64,000 nucleotides of DNA. Source: Bog-756 sp963701325 (GTDB lineage: Bacteria > Actinomycetota > Acidimicrobiia > Acidimicrobiales > RAAP-2). The notes below the pieces were generated by a model. That model was given only the letters and a program-made list of their open reading frames with translations. It ran no database searches and was not told where the DNA came from. Made by a program: the position numbers and the translations under genes. Location: the NCBI GenBank assembly GCA_963701325.1, contig OY969604.1:1-64000 (forward strand), in the 5' to 3' direction. Position 1 is the first letter of the stretch; each line of letters begins with the position of its first letter. Below, one piece after another: positions 53,524 to 63,205 of this stretch.

Positions 53524-54672
53524 ATGGACCCCGTGTCCGAGCCCCCCGACCAGCGGTCGCCGCCGGGGCTCCGCAATCCCTCCCCTCCCGGCCGCACCCC
53601 GATGGACGCCTACGACTACGGACTGCCAGAGGTCGCCATCGCACAGGAACCGATCGAGCCGCGGTCGGCGGCCCGGCTCCTGATCGGCCCGGGTCTCGGT
53701 GGGGAGGCGGGTCCTCGGCACGCGACGGTGGCCGACCTGCCGGGACTCCTCCGTCCCGGTGACGTGCTCGTGGTCAACGAGACCAGGGTGCTGGCCGCGA
53801 GGCTCACCCTCTCGAGGCTCGGCGGTGGTCGGGCCGAGGTCCTCCTGGTCGAGCCCCTCCCGGGTGGGGACGAGTGGGAGGCCCTGGTCCGCCCGGGGCG
53901 CCGACTCCCGGCCGGCTCGCTCCTCGTCGAGCCCGGTCACACCTCGACCGGGCCGGTGGTCGAGGTGGGGGGCCCACTCGACGGGCGGGGGACCCGGAGG
54001 GTCCGGCTCCTCGACCCGGGCATCGTGGGCCGGGCGGGTTCGATGCCCCTCCCGCCGTACATCCGTCACCAGCCGGACGACCCCGACCGCTACCAGACCG
54101 TCTACGCCGCCGACCGCGCGCTCGTCGATCGCTCAGCTGCCGCCCCGACGGCCGGGCTGCACTTCACCGACGGGTTGCTCGAGCAGTGCCGAGCAGCGGG
54201 CGCCCGCCTGGCCCGGGTGGATCTGGCCATCGGGCTCGACACCTTCCGCCCGGTCACCGCACCGAGCGCCGAGGAGCACGTGATCCACACCGAGCGCTAC
54301 TCGGTACCGGCCGACACGGTGGTCGCCTGCCGGGACGCCGAGCGGGTGGTGGCGGTCGGAACCACGGTGGTGCGCGCCCTCGAGTCCGCCGCCGCCACGG
54401 GCGCACTGTCCGGGCGGACCGGCCTCTACATCCACGGGGAGTTCCGGTTCCGGGTCGTCGACGTCCTGGTCACCAACTTCCACCTGCCCCGCTCGAGCCT
54501 CCTGCTCCTGGTGGAGTCCTTCGGCGGGCCGTGCTGGCGCGAGCTCTACGCCATCGCCCTGGCCACGGGCTACCGGTTCCTCTCGTTCGGTGACGCGATG
54601 ATCGTCGGCCGCGCCGGTGAGAAGGGTGTGCCGAGGTGGGGATCCGGTACACCCGCTCCGGGCCCCGCATGA
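53524..54672 (+). CDS. queA: tRNA preQ1(34) S-adenosylmethionine ribosyltransferase-isomerase QueA
   Basis: A 382-residue enzyme. MDAYDYGLPEVAIAQEPIEPRSAARLL is the family start, preceded by 26 extra residues that may mean the true start is the inner ATG at 53602. VVNETRVLAARL, AAPTAGLHFTDGLL and TNFHLPRSSLLLLVESFGG are hallmark stretches. It adds the ribosyl group to preQ1 at the tRNA wobble base. It couples with tgt through ATGA. Confidence 0.93.
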   Translation: MDPVSEPPDQRSPPGLRNPSPPGRTPMDAYDYGLPEVAIAQEPIEPRSAARLLIGPGLGGEAGPRHATVADLPGLLRPGDVLVVNETRVLAARLTLSRLGGGRAEVLLVEPLPGGDEWEALVRPGRRLPAGSLLVEPGHTSTGPVVEVGGPLDGRGTRRVRLLDPGIVGRAGSMPLPPYIRHQPDDPDRYQTVYAADRALVDRSAAAPTAGLHFTDGLLEQCRAAGARLARVDLAIGLDTFRPVTAPSAEEHVIHTERYSVPADTVVACRDAERVVAVGTTVVRALESAAATGALSGRTGLYIHGEFRFRVVDVLVTNFHLPRSSLLLLVESFGGPCWRELYAIALATGYRFLSFGDAMIVGRAGEKGVPRWGSGTPAPGPA

Positions 54673-55784
54673 ACCCTGTGACGGTCGAAGTCACCGCGAC
54701 CGATGGGGCCGCTCGGACCGGTCGGGTGCTGACCCCTCGTGGCTCCTACCGGGTGCCGGCCTTCATGCCGGTCGGGACGAGGGGGTCGGTCAAGGCCCTC
54801 GACAGCGCCGACCTCGAGACCCTCGGGGCCGAGGTGGTGCTGGCCAACACCTACCACCTGCTGCTGCGGCCCGGGGCCCGGGTGGTGGCCGCGCTCGGCG
54901 GCCTGCACCGCTTCACCGGGTGGGTCGGGCACACCCTCACCGATTCCGGCGGGTTCCAGGTGCACTCGCTGCGCCCGACGGTCGACGACGACGGGGTCAC
55001 CTTCCGGTCGGTCTACGACGGCTCGGTCATCCGGATGACCCCCGAGTCGGCGGTCGAGGCCCAGGGCCTGATCGGGGCCGACATCCAGATGGTGCTCGAC
55101 GTCTGCGCCACCCTGCCGGCCACCACCGAGGTGCTCCGGCTTGCCGTCGAGCGCACCGCGGCCTGGGCGGAACGGGCCCGTCGTCACCACGTCCGGCTCG
55201 AGGCCCGGCCTGAGCGACAGGCACTGTTCGGGGTGGTCCAGGGCGGAACCGACGCCATGCTCAGGATCGAGAGCGCGGACCGGACGGTCGCCCTCGAGCT
55301 CGACGGCTACGGCATCGGGGGCCTCTCGGTCGGCGAGCCGCGGCCGGCCATGCTCGAAGCCCTCGCCGTCACCGTGCCCAGGCTGCCGGCCGATCGCCCG
55401 CGCTACCTGATGGGGGTCGGCGACCCGGTCGGGATGCTCGAGGCGATCGCCCTCGGGGTCGATCAGTTCGACTGCGTGGCCCCGACCCGGCTCGCCCGCC
55501 ATGGGGCCCTCTGGACGAGCGCCGGCCGGCTCAACCTCCGGAATGCTGCCTACGCAACCGACGACGGCCCGATCGACCCTTCGTGCCGATGCCCGACCTG
55601 TGGCCGCTGGTCGCGGGGGTATCTCCGGCACCTGCTGTCGGTCGGCGAGCCGACGGCCTGGCGCCTGCTCAGCCTGCACAACCTGGCCTACGTGCTCGAT
55701 CTCATGGAGCAGGCCCGTGACGCCATCTCGCGCGGGCAGCTCGACGCGCTCCGGACCCGGACCGCCGACCGATGGGAGAACTGA
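54669..55784 (+). CDS. tgt: tRNA-guanine transglycosylase
   Basis: A 371-residue TIM-barrel enzyme. FMPVGTRGSVKALDSADLE begins the fold, TDSGGFQVHSL holds a catalytic Asp, QMVLDVCATLP the second, and CRCPTCGRWSRGYLRHL with a later LHN forms the zinc site. It exchanges guanine 34 for preQ1. The ATG inside the queA stop (ATGA) is preferred to one 11 codons earlier. Confidence 0.96.
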   Translation: MNPVTVEVTATDGAARTGRVLTPRGSYRVPAFMPVGTRGSVKALDSADLETLGAEVVLANTYHLLLRPGARVVAALGGLHRFTGWVGHTLTDSGGFQVHSLRPTVDDDGVTFRSVYDGSVIRMTPESAVEAQGLIGADIQMVLDVCATLPATTEVLRLAVERTAAWAERARRHHVRLEARPERQALFGVVQGGTDAMLRIESADRTVALELDGYGIGGLSVGEPRPAMLEALAVTVPRLPADRPRYLMGVGDPVGMLEAIALGVDQFDCVAPTRLARHGALWTSAGRLNLRNAAYATDDGPIDPSCRCPTCGRWSRGYLRHLLSVGEPTAWRLLSLHNLAYVLDLMEQARDAISRGQLDALRTRTADRWEN

Positions 55785-55866
55785 GGCCGCCGGCCCGTCT
55801 GTCGGGCGCCCCTGGGCTACAGTCGGTGCGCTGTGCAGACCGCCGACCCCCTTCTTCCACCGCACG

Positions 55867-56334
55867 ATGCCTGACGTCCAGAGCCTGGTCGGGGCCCTGG
55901 CGGGCGCGTCATCGAAGACGACCTCGAGCAGCGGGTCGTCGATCATCTACATCTTGCTCATCGTCGGGGTGGGCTTCTACTTCTTCATCTACCGCCCCCA
56001 GCAGCGCAAGGCCAAGGCCATCCGGGAGCGGTCGAACGCATTCGAGGTGGGTGACGAGGTGGTGACGGCCGGCGGCATCGTCGGGCACGTGATCGACATC
56101 GACGGTGACCGGATCACCCTCGAGACCAGCGTGGGCGCCTCGTTCGTGGTGCTCCGCCCATACATCCTCCGCAAGCTCGAACCATCTGGGGCGGAGGTCG
56201 ACGACGAAGAGGCCGACGACGAGGACCCCTCGGACGTGGACGACGAGGCCCACGAGGACGACGAGAGCCATGCCGACCACGAGAACGACGGGCACGACGA
56301 GCCCAGCGGGGCAGACGGCTCCCCGGCCGCCTGA
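55867..56334 (+). CDS. yajC: Sec translocon accessory protein YajC
   Basis: A 155-residue protein: one membrane helix (IIYILLIVGVGFYFFIYRPQQRKAKAI, recognised by FFIYRPQQRKAKAI), the conserved cytoplasmic patch EVGDEVVTAGGIVGHVIDI, and a long acidic tail rich in Asp, Glu and His, longer than in E. coli. It binds the SecDF complex. secD starts 6 bp later. Confidence 0.92.
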   Translation: MPDVQSLVGALAGASSKTTSSSGSSIIYILLIVGVGFYFFIYRPQQRKAKAIRERSNAFEVGDEVVTAGGIVGHVIDIDGDRITLETSVGASFVVLRPYILRKLEPSGAEVDDEEADDEDPSDVDDEAHEDDESHADHENDGHDEPSGADGSPAA

Positions 56335-56340
56335 GCAGCC

Positions 56341-57852
56341 ATGAGGGACAAGCGCAACCTCTGGATCAGCCTCATCGCCGTGGTCGGGGTCGCGGTCATC
56401 CTGCTCGGCGTGACCCTGGCCAAGGGCTGGTCACCCAAGCTCGGCCTGGACCTCGACGGCGGGCTCTCGGTCGTCTACCAGACCCACACCCCGGTCAACT
56501 CCGCAGAGCTCGACACGATCGTGACCATCCTCAACGACCGGGTCGGCAACGGGACGAGCGGGGCCACTGTCGAGAGCCAGGGAAAGAACCAGATCGCGGT
56601 CTCGGTTCCCGGGGCCAAGAACTCCCAGCAGATCCTCGCAAACCTCGGCAACACCGGCCAGCTGTTCTTCCGGCCCGCCCTCTGCTACGCGAACAATCTC
56701 CAGGTGCCCAAGGGTCAGAAGCCCTCGACCGGGCCCCTCCCGACCACCTGTGCAGCGACCTCGCAGCTCACAGCAGCGAACCTCGCGGTCAACACGAGTA
56801 CGAGCCAGGCTACCAAGACGCCGCCTCCCGATCCGCAGTTCACGACCTACCCGACGACCAGTCCGGACAACGACAAGGAACACTCGACCGTCCTCCTGCC
56901 CGGCACCGGGGCCGCCGCGGTCAACGGACGCTACGTGCTCGGTCCGGCCGGGCTCTCGGGCACGGGTGTCCACTCGGCCACCGCCCAGGTCAACAGCGGA
57001 CAGTGGGTGGTCAACATGAGCCTGACCTCTGCGGGGAGCCAGGCATGGGACACCCTCGCTATGCAACAGTTCCACGCCATCATCGCAGTGGATCTCGACG
57101 GCCAGGTCATCACGGCCCCGATCACCCAACCAGGGCAGTCCACCTTCTCCCAATTCAACGGCCAGGTGCAGATCTCGGGGAACTTCACCGAGGACCAGGC
57201 CAAGACGCTCGCCGCCGACCTCAACTTCGGCGCGCTGCCCGTGAAGCTCGACCGCCTGACCGTGCAGACCGTCTCGCCCACGCTCGGCAAGTCGTCGCTG
57301 CAGGCCGGCCTCATCTCCGGCCTCTTCGGTCTGGCCCTGGTCATGCTCTACACGATCTTCTACTACCGCCTTCTCGGCGTGGTCGTGGTCGCCGGCCTCA
57401 CGGTGACCGGTGCGCTGCTCTGGTCGATCATCGCGATCATGGGACAGGCCCTCAACACCACCATCGACCTCGCCGGCGTGATCGGCATCATCGTTTCCAT
57501 CGGCATCACCGTCGACTCCTACATCGTCTACTTCGAGCGACTGAAAGACGAGGCGCGCTCCGGCCGCACCGTGCGGACCAGCGTGGACCGCGGCTTCAAG
57601 AGCGCCTTCCGCACCGTGCTCGCAGCCGACTTCGTGTCCTTCCTCGGTGCGGTGATCCTCTACGAGCTCTCGCTCGGGCCGGTGCAGGGCTTCGCTCTCT
57701 TCCTCGGCATCTCGACCATCCTCGACGTGTTCGTGACCTACTTCTTCACCCGCCCGTTCGTGATCCTGCTCGGCCGGAGCCGGACCGCAACCGAGGCCAA
57801 GAGCATGGGGGTCGCCCGCGGTCTCGGTATGCACGCGGAGGCGGTCGCATGA
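56341..57852 (+). CDS. secD: Protein translocase subunit SecD
   Basis: A 503-residue RND-type protein. After the first helix, LGLDLDGGLSVVYQT is the D1 motif. A large periplasmic part contains a Thr/Pro-rich insert (about 140-185). AVDLDGQVITAPITQPGQ and the five C-terminal helices, with IGIIVSIGITVDSYIVYFERLKDE, are conserved. It uses the proton gradient to pull secreted proteins outward. It couples to secF by ATGA. Confidence 0.95.
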   Translation: MRDKRNLWISLIAVVGVAVILLGVTLAKGWSPKLGLDLDGGLSVVYQTHTPVNSAELDTIVTILNDRVGNGTSGATVESQGKNQIAVSVPGAKNSQQILANLGNTGQLFFRPALCYANNLQVPKGQKPSTGPLPTTCAATSQLTAANLAVNTSTSQATKTPPPDPQFTTYPTTSPDNDKEHSTVLLPGTGAAAVNGRYVLGPAGLSGTGVHSATAQVNSGQWVVNMSLTSAGSQAWDTLAMQQFHAIIAVDLDGQVITAPITQPGQSTFSQFNGQVQISGNFTEDQAKTLAADLNFGALPVKLDRLTVQTVSPTLGKSSLQAGLISGLFGLALVMLYTIFYYRLLGVVVVAGLTVTGALLWSIIAIMGQALNTTIDLAGVIGIIVSIGITVDSYIVYFERLKDEARSGRTVRTSVDRGFKSAFRTVLAADFVSFLGAVILYELSLGPVQGFALFLGISTILDVFVTYFFTRPFVILLGRSRTATEAKSMGVARGLGMHAEAVA

Positions 57853-59306
57853 CCCCGGATCGCGACGGCGACGGCACGACCGTCGACGAGGTGGTCGAGG
57901 AGCTCGAGTCCCCCGAAGAGGAGCTCGAGGAGGCCTTCGACGACGAGCTCGCGCACGCCGCCGAGCTCGAGGCGGCCGAGGCCGGCGGGGCGAAGCGGCC
58001 CAACGCCCTGCTTCGCCTCTACCGCGGCGAGACCTCCTTCGACTTCATCGGCAACCGCCGATGGTGGTTCGGGGTCTCCGCCCTGATCATCGTCCTCGGC
58101 ATCTTCTCGCTCGGGATCCGCGGCCTCAACGAGGGCATCGACTTCAAGGGCGGTCAGTCCTGGACCGTTTCGTCCCAGACGCTGACCGTTCCGCAAGCCA
58201 CCTCGGCGGTCGAGGGCGCCGGTCTCTCGCAACCCACGGTGGTCCAGCTCACCGATCAGCTCAACGGCCAGAAGCAGATCCAGGTCACCGCCGACCTCAA
58301 CTCGAAGTCGGTCAGCGAGCGCCAGGCGATCGAGACCAAGGTCCAGGACGCGTTGGCCGGCGCGGCCCACGTGAGCAACCCCAACGACGTGAGCTACAGC
58401 GAGGTCGGGTCCACCTGGGGGTCGCAGGTCACCCACAAGGCCATCGAGGCGCTCATCGTCTTCTTCATCGCGGTGACCGCCTACATCTCCCTGCGCTTCG
58501 AGTTCAAGATGGCGGTTGCCGCCATCGTGGCCGTGTTCCACGACGTCCTCATCGTGCTCGGCATCTATTCGATCTTCGGCTTCCTCGTCACGCCGGACAC
58601 GGTGATCGCCGTGCTCACCGTGCTCGGCTACTCGCTCTACGACACGGTCGTCGTCTTCGACCGGATCAGGGACAACTCCCAGGGGCTCGGCGCGTCTGGC
58701 AGGATCACCTACTCGGACATGGTCAACCTCTCGATGAACCAGACGCTGGCCAGGTCCATCAACACCTCGCTGGTCGCGATCATCCCCGTGCTCTCCGTGC
58801 TGCTCATCGGCTCGGTGCTCCTCGGTGCCGAGACGCTCCAGAGCTTCGGCCTGGCGCTGGTCATCGGCCTGACCAGCGGCGCCTACTCGTCGATCTTCAT
58901 CGCCTCGCCCCTGCTCGCCCTCATGAAGGAGCGGGAATCGCGGTATGTCACCATCCGCCAGCGTCTCGACGCGCGGGGCGAACGCGGGCCCGCGCTGACC
59001 CCGGCCGCCGCCGCGGCGCTGGCCGGCGCCGCGGGTGGGAGCGGCCGGGGCTCGTCGAAGGTCCGGACCTCCACCGGGGTCATCCGGCCGGGCCAGGGGA
59101 AGTCGCAGAAACGGTCCGGCGCGCCGGCGGCGGCCACTGCAGTCGCCGCCACGACCGCCGGCGGTGCCAAGCAGTCTGGGTCGGCAGGCGCTGCACGCAC
59201 CGGGGGCCCCGGTCCGTCCGCGTCGGGCTCGACCCGACCCGCCGGCAACCGTCCTCCGCCGCGACCTCGCAAGGGGAAGGGGAAGGGGAAAGGCAAGCGG
59301 CGCTGA
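57849..59306 (+). CDS. secF: Protein translocase subunit SecF
   Basis: A 485-residue partner of SecD. A 55-residue acidic cytoplasmic start precedes the first helix; GIDFKGGQSWTV is the SecF motif; VLTVLGYSLYDTVVVFDRIRDN and SINTSLVAIIPVLSVLLIG are the conserved helices. The last 110 residues are Ala/Gly/Lys-rich and end in a Lys-Gly repeat, much longer than usual. Confidence 0.94.
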   Translation: MTPDRDGDGTTVDEVVEELESPEEELEEAFDDELAHAAELEAAEAGGAKRPNALLRLYRGETSFDFIGNRRWWFGVSALIIVLGIFSLGIRGLNEGIDFKGGQSWTVSSQTLTVPQATSAVEGAGLSQPTVVQLTDQLNGQKQIQVTADLNSKSVSERQAIETKVQDALAGAAHVSNPNDVSYSEVGSTWGSQVTHKAIEALIVFFIAVTAYISLRFEFKMAVAAIVAVFHDVLIVLGIYSIFGFLVTPDTVIAVLTVLGYSLYDTVVVFDRIRDNSQGLGASGRITYSDMVNLSMNQTLARSINTSLVAIIPVLSVLLIGSVLLGAETLQSFGLALVIGLTSGAYSSIFIASPLLALMKERESRYVTIRQRLDARGERGPALTPAAAAALAGAAGGSGRGSSKVRTSTGVIRPGQGKSQKRSGAPAAATAVAATTAGGAKQSGSAGAARTGGPGPSASGSTRPAGNRPPPRPRKGKGKGKGKRR

Positions 59307-59384
59307 CCGTCGCCCCCCCCCCGGCCCTGGTCGCCGGGGTGACCGGCGCACCGTTCGGGCTGCTCACCCGGGTACCGTGTAGGG

Positions 59385-61859
59385 ATGGCTCTGGCCACAC
59401 CAGTCCCCGCTGAGGGGACCGCAGGGACCGGCGGAGCGGTGCTCCGCGGATCGTCGCTCCCGCCTGCCGAAGCCGAGCTCCTGGGGCCGGTCCTCGACGC
59501 CTTCCTGCGGCGGCACCCGGCAGACGACACCTCGATCATCATCCGCGCCGCGGAGACGGCCACCGTCGCCCATGCCGGCCAGCTGCGCCGATCCGGCGAG
59601 GCCTACATCACCCACCCCATCGCGGTTGCCGGGATCGTCGCCGATCTCGGTCTCGACGCCCAGACGGTCGCCGCCGCCCTCCTGCACGACGCAGTGGAGG
59701 ACACCGGGGTCACCACCGAGCTCATCGAGCGTGACTTCGGGCCCGCGGTCGCCCTCATCGTGGAGGGGGTGACCAAGCTCGACCGTCTCCAGTTCGACTC
59801 GAAGGAGGCCCAACAGGCGGCCACGGTGCGCAAGATGCTGGTGGCGATGGCCGACGACTGGCGGGTCCTCATCATCAAGCTGGCCGACCGCCTGCACAAC
59901 ATGCGGACCCTCTCGGTCATGCCGGAGTGGAAACAGCGCCGCACCGCGGAGGAGACCCTGGACATCTACGCCCCGCTGGCCCATCGACTGGGTATCCAGG
60001 AGGTCAAGTGGCAGCTCGAGGACCTGGCCTTTGCGACCCTCCACCCCAAGCGCTACGCCGAGATCGAACAGATGGTCGCCAGCCGGGCCCCGCTGCGCGA
60101 CGAGTTCCTGGCCAGAGTCCTGGTCTCGGTGCGCGAGCGCCTGGCCGCTTCCGGCCTGACCGCAGAGGTCACCGGGCGACCGAAGCACCTCTGGAGCATC
60201 TACGAGAAGATGGTCGTCCGGGGCAAGGAGTTCGACGAGCTCTACGACCTGGTGGGGATCCGGGTGATCGTCGAGTCGGACAAGGACTGCTGGGCGGCGC
60301 TCGGGTCCATCCATGCCATCTGGCCACCGGTCCAGGGCCGGTTCAAGGACTACATCAACTCGCCCAAGTTCAATCTCTACCAGTCGCTCCACACCACGGT
60401 CATCGGCCTCGACGGCAAGCCGATCGAGGTCCAGGTCCGGACCCATGAGATGCACCGCCGGGCCGAGTACGGGATCGCCGCCCACTGGGGGTACAAGGAG
60501 AACCCCGGTCGGCCCGATCGCCCGGGGACCGGAGGAGGACCCACCGTCGATGCCGCGCCCGCTGGGCTCGCCGTCCGGCCGCGCAAGGGCCGCGTCAAAG
60601 GAGGGGAGGGCAGCCGCAAGGACCACCCCCAGAAGTCCCCGGGGACCGACCCGACCAAGCGGGCCGACGTCGCCGAGCGCGACCGGCGGGCCGAGCGTCA
60701 TGCACTGGCGAAGGAGACATCGTCGACCACCGCCGAGATCGAGTGGATGCAGCGGATCGTCGACTTCCAGAACGAGACGACCGATCCGATCGAATTCCTC
60801 GAGGCGCTCAAGCTCGACCTCGAGGAGGACGAGGTCTATGTCTTCACCCCCAAGGGCAAGGTCATCGCACTGACCGCCAATGCCACGCCGGTCGACTTCG
60901 CCTACAGCATCCATACCGAGGTCGGACACCGCTGTATCGGGGCCAAGGTCAACGGCCGGCTGGTCCCGCTCGAGACCAAGCTCAACTCGGCGGACACGGT
61001 GGAGATCTTCACCTCGAAGGCGCCGACGGCGGGACCGTCCCGGGACTGGTTGGGCATCGTCGCCTCCTCGCGGGCCCGGACCAAGATCCGCCAGTGGTTC
61101 TCCCGGGAGCGCCGTGAGGACGCCATCGAGCTCGGGCGGGAGGAGCTGATCAAGGAGCTCCGGCGGGAGGGTCTCCCCGTCCAGAAGCTGGCCTCCGAGC
61201 GCGCCCTCGCCGAGCTCGCCGTCACCATGAACTACGCCGACATCGACGCGTTGCATGCGGCGATCGGCGACAACCGGATCTCGGCCCGCGCGGTGGCCCA
61301 GCGCATCCTGCGCGAGCTGCGGGGCGGGGTCTACGAGGAGCAGCTCCCGGTCACCGCCCGCCAGCAGCCGATCGCGGCCCGACCGGGGCGGGGCTCGGCG
61401 GTCGGGGTGTACGTCGAAGGACTCGACGACCTCATGGTGCGGCTCTCCCGCTGCTGCACACCGGTCCCAGGCGACGAGATCGTCGGGTTCGTGACCCGGG
61501 GTCGGGGTGTCTCGGTCCACCGTGCAGACTGTGCCAACGCAGCCTCCCTGGCCAGCCGGTCGCGCGAACGGCTCATCGAGGTCGAATGGGACCATCGGTC
61601 CTCCGGTGTCTTCGTGGCGACCATCGAGGTGGTGGCCATCGACCGGTCCCGGTTGCTCGCCGACGTGACCAAGGTGGTCTCCGAGCACCACCTCAACATC
61701 GTGAGCGCCAATACCCAGACCGACTCCGACCGGATCAGCCGGATGCGGTTCGACGTCGAACTGGCCGACCCGGCCCATCTGGAATCGGTGCTCAACCTGA
61801 TCCGGCACCTCGACGCGGTCTACGACGTGTACCGGATCCTCCCCGGCAAGAAGGACTGA
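59385..61859 (+). CDS. relA: Bifunctional (p)ppGpp synthetase/hydrolase (RelA/SpoT)
   Basis: An 824-residue Rsh protein. Hydrolase domain: HPIAVAGIVADLGL and LLHDAVEDTG (HDxxED, residues about 99-105) are intact. Synthetase domain: GRPKHLWSIYEKM and GRFKDYINSPKFNLYQSLH; the RxKD form is that of bifunctional enzymes. TGS (VYVFTPKGKVIALTANATPVDFAYSIH, recognised by VYVFTPKGKV) and a C-terminal ACT domain follow. A charged, low-complexity insert of about 60 residues separates synthetase and TGS. It sets stringent-response alarmone levels. hisS follows 7 bp on. Confidence 0.95.
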   Translation: MALATPVPAEGTAGTGGAVLRGSSLPPAEAELLGPVLDAFLRRHPADDTSIIIRAAETATVAHAGQLRRSGEAYITHPIAVAGIVADLGLDAQTVAAALLHDAVEDTGVTTELIERDFGPAVALIVEGVTKLDRLQFDSKEAQQAATVRKMLVAMADDWRVLIIKLADRLHNMRTLSVMPEWKQRRTAEETLDIYAPLAHRLGIQEVKWQLEDLAFATLHPKRYAEIEQMVASRAPLRDEFLARVLVSVRERLAASGLTAEVTGRPKHLWSIYEKMVVRGKEFDELYDLVGIRVIVESDKDCWAALGSIHAIWPPVQGRFKDYINSPKFNLYQSLHTTVIGLDGKPIEVQVRTHEMHRRAEYGIAAHWGYKENPGRPDRPGTGGGPTVDAAPAGLAVRPRKGRVKGGEGSRKDHPQKSPGTDPTKRADVAERDRRAERHALAKETSSTTAEIEWMQRIVDFQNETTDPIEFLEALKLDLEEDEVYVFTPKGKVIALTANATPVDFAYSIHTEVGHRCIGAKVNGRLVPLETKLNSADTVEIFTSKAPTAGPSRDWLGIVASSRARTKIRQWFSRERREDAIELGREELIKELRREGLPVQKLASERALAELAVTMNYADIDALHAAIGDNRISARAVAQRILRELRGGVYEEQLPVTARQQPIAARPGRGSAVGVYVEGLDDLMVRLSRCCTPVPGDEIVGFVTRGRGVSVHRADCANAASLASRSRERLIEVEWDHRSSGVFVATIEVVAIDRSRLLADVTKVVSEHHLNIVSANTQTDSDRISRMRFDVELADPAHLESVLNLIRHLDAVYDVYRILPGKKD

Positions 61860-61866
61860 GGTCCTC

Positions 61867-63177
61867 GTGTGTGCGAAGCCGGTGGCGGCGCGCGCCCCGA
61901 GTGGCACCCACGACGTCCTCTTTCCCGAGTCGACCCGTTGGGAGTCCCTGTTGACCCGCTTCGCCGACCAGGTCGAGCGGGCCGGCTACGGCCTCGTCCA
62001 CACCCCGATCTTCGAGGACGCCTCGATCTTCCGCCGGGGGATCGGTGAGGGGAGCGACGTCGTGGGCAAGGAGATGTACGAGTTCGAGGACCGCGGCGGC
62101 AGGCTCCTGGCCCTGCGACCGGAGGGGACCGCCCCGATGGTGCGGGCATTCGTCCAGCACCGTCCGTCGCTGCCGTGGAAGGCCTGGTACGCAACCCCGG
62201 CCTTCCGCTACGAGCGTCCGCAGGCCGGCCGGTACCGCCAGCACCATCAGGTGGGGGTGGAAGCCCTCGGACCGTCCGACCCTGACCTCGATGTGGAGGT
62301 GATCGCGCTCGCCGACGGCTTCTTCCGGTCGCTCGGACTGCGCAGCTTCTCGCTCCGGCTCAACTCGATGGGGGACGGTCTCTGTCGACCGGCGTACCTC
62401 GACCTGCTGCGCGGGTATCTCGCGTCCCGCCGCCCGCAACTCTGCGGCGAGCACCGGGACCGGTTGGAGGCCAACCCGTTGCGGGTGCTCGACTGCAAGC
62501 TCGAGGCCTGCCGCACGGCGACGCAGGACGCGCCCCGGCTCGTCGACCACCTCTGCGATCCCTGTCGCGAGCACTTCGAGCGGGTCCGGTCCGGCCTCGA
62601 CGCACTGGCGGTCCCCTACGTGCTCGACCACCGGCTGGTACGCGGGTTCGACTACTACACCCGGACCACCTTCGAGTTCTCGTCCGCTGCCCTCGAGTCG
62701 GCCCAGAACGGGATCGGCGGCGGGGGGCGCTACGACGGCCTCGTCGAGATGCTCGGTGGCCCACCGACCCCGGGCATCGGGTTCGGGATCGGGATCGAGC
62801 GGGTCCTCCTGGCCTGTGACGCCGAAGGCTCCTTCCCGGTCGTCCCGGCTCGGCTCGACGCGTTCGTGGTCGACACCACCGGCGGGACGGTCGCCAGGGA
62901 CTTGACGGCGGCGCTGCGCGGCGCCGGGCTCTCAGCCGACCGTGCCTTCGACGACCGCTCGATGAAGGCCCAGCTCAAGCTTGCCGACCGGTCCGGCGCG
63001 GCGGTCGCGCTCATCGCCGGTCCGGACGAGGTCGCCTCGGGTACGGTGTCACTCCGGCCCCTGCGCACAGCGGGGGACCAGCGCACCGTGCCGGTCGCGG
63101 AGGTAGTGGACGCGGTGCGTGCCGCCACCCGACCGGGCGGGATCGTCGATCCCGCCCTCGGGCACCAGGCCCCGTGA
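61867..63177 (+). CDS. hisS: Histidyl-tRNA synthetase
   Basis: A 436-residue class II synthetase. ARAPSGTHDVLFPES begins the domain, LALRPEGTAPMVRAF and PAFRYERPQAGRYRQHHQVG are motif 2, LVRGFDYYTRTTFEF is the histidine-specific loop and GIGFGIGIERVLLA motif 3. A C-terminal anticodon-binding domain is complete. GTG start after GAGGTCC. Confidence 0.96.
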   Translation: MCAKPVAARAPSGTHDVLFPESTRWESLLTRFADQVERAGYGLVHTPIFEDASIFRRGIGEGSDVVGKEMYEFEDRGGRLLALRPEGTAPMVRAFVQHRPSLPWKAWYATPAFRYERPQAGRYRQHHQVGVEALGPSDPDLDVEVIALADGFFRSLGLRSFSLRLNSMGDGLCRPAYLDLLRGYLASRRPQLCGEHRDRLEANPLRVLDCKLEACRTATQDAPRLVDHLCDPCREHFERVRSGLDALAVPYVLDHRLVRGFDYYTRTTFEFSSAALESAQNGIGGGGRYDGLVEMLGGPPTPGIGFGIGIERVLLACDAEGSFPVVPARLDAFVVDTTGGTVARDLTAALRGAGLSADRAFDDRSMKAQLKLADRSGAAVALIAGPDEVASGTVSLRPLRTAGDQRTVPVAEVVDAVRAATRPGGIVDPALGHQAP

Positions 63178-63205
63178 CCGGCCTGTCACCCGGAAAGGAC
63201 CACCG

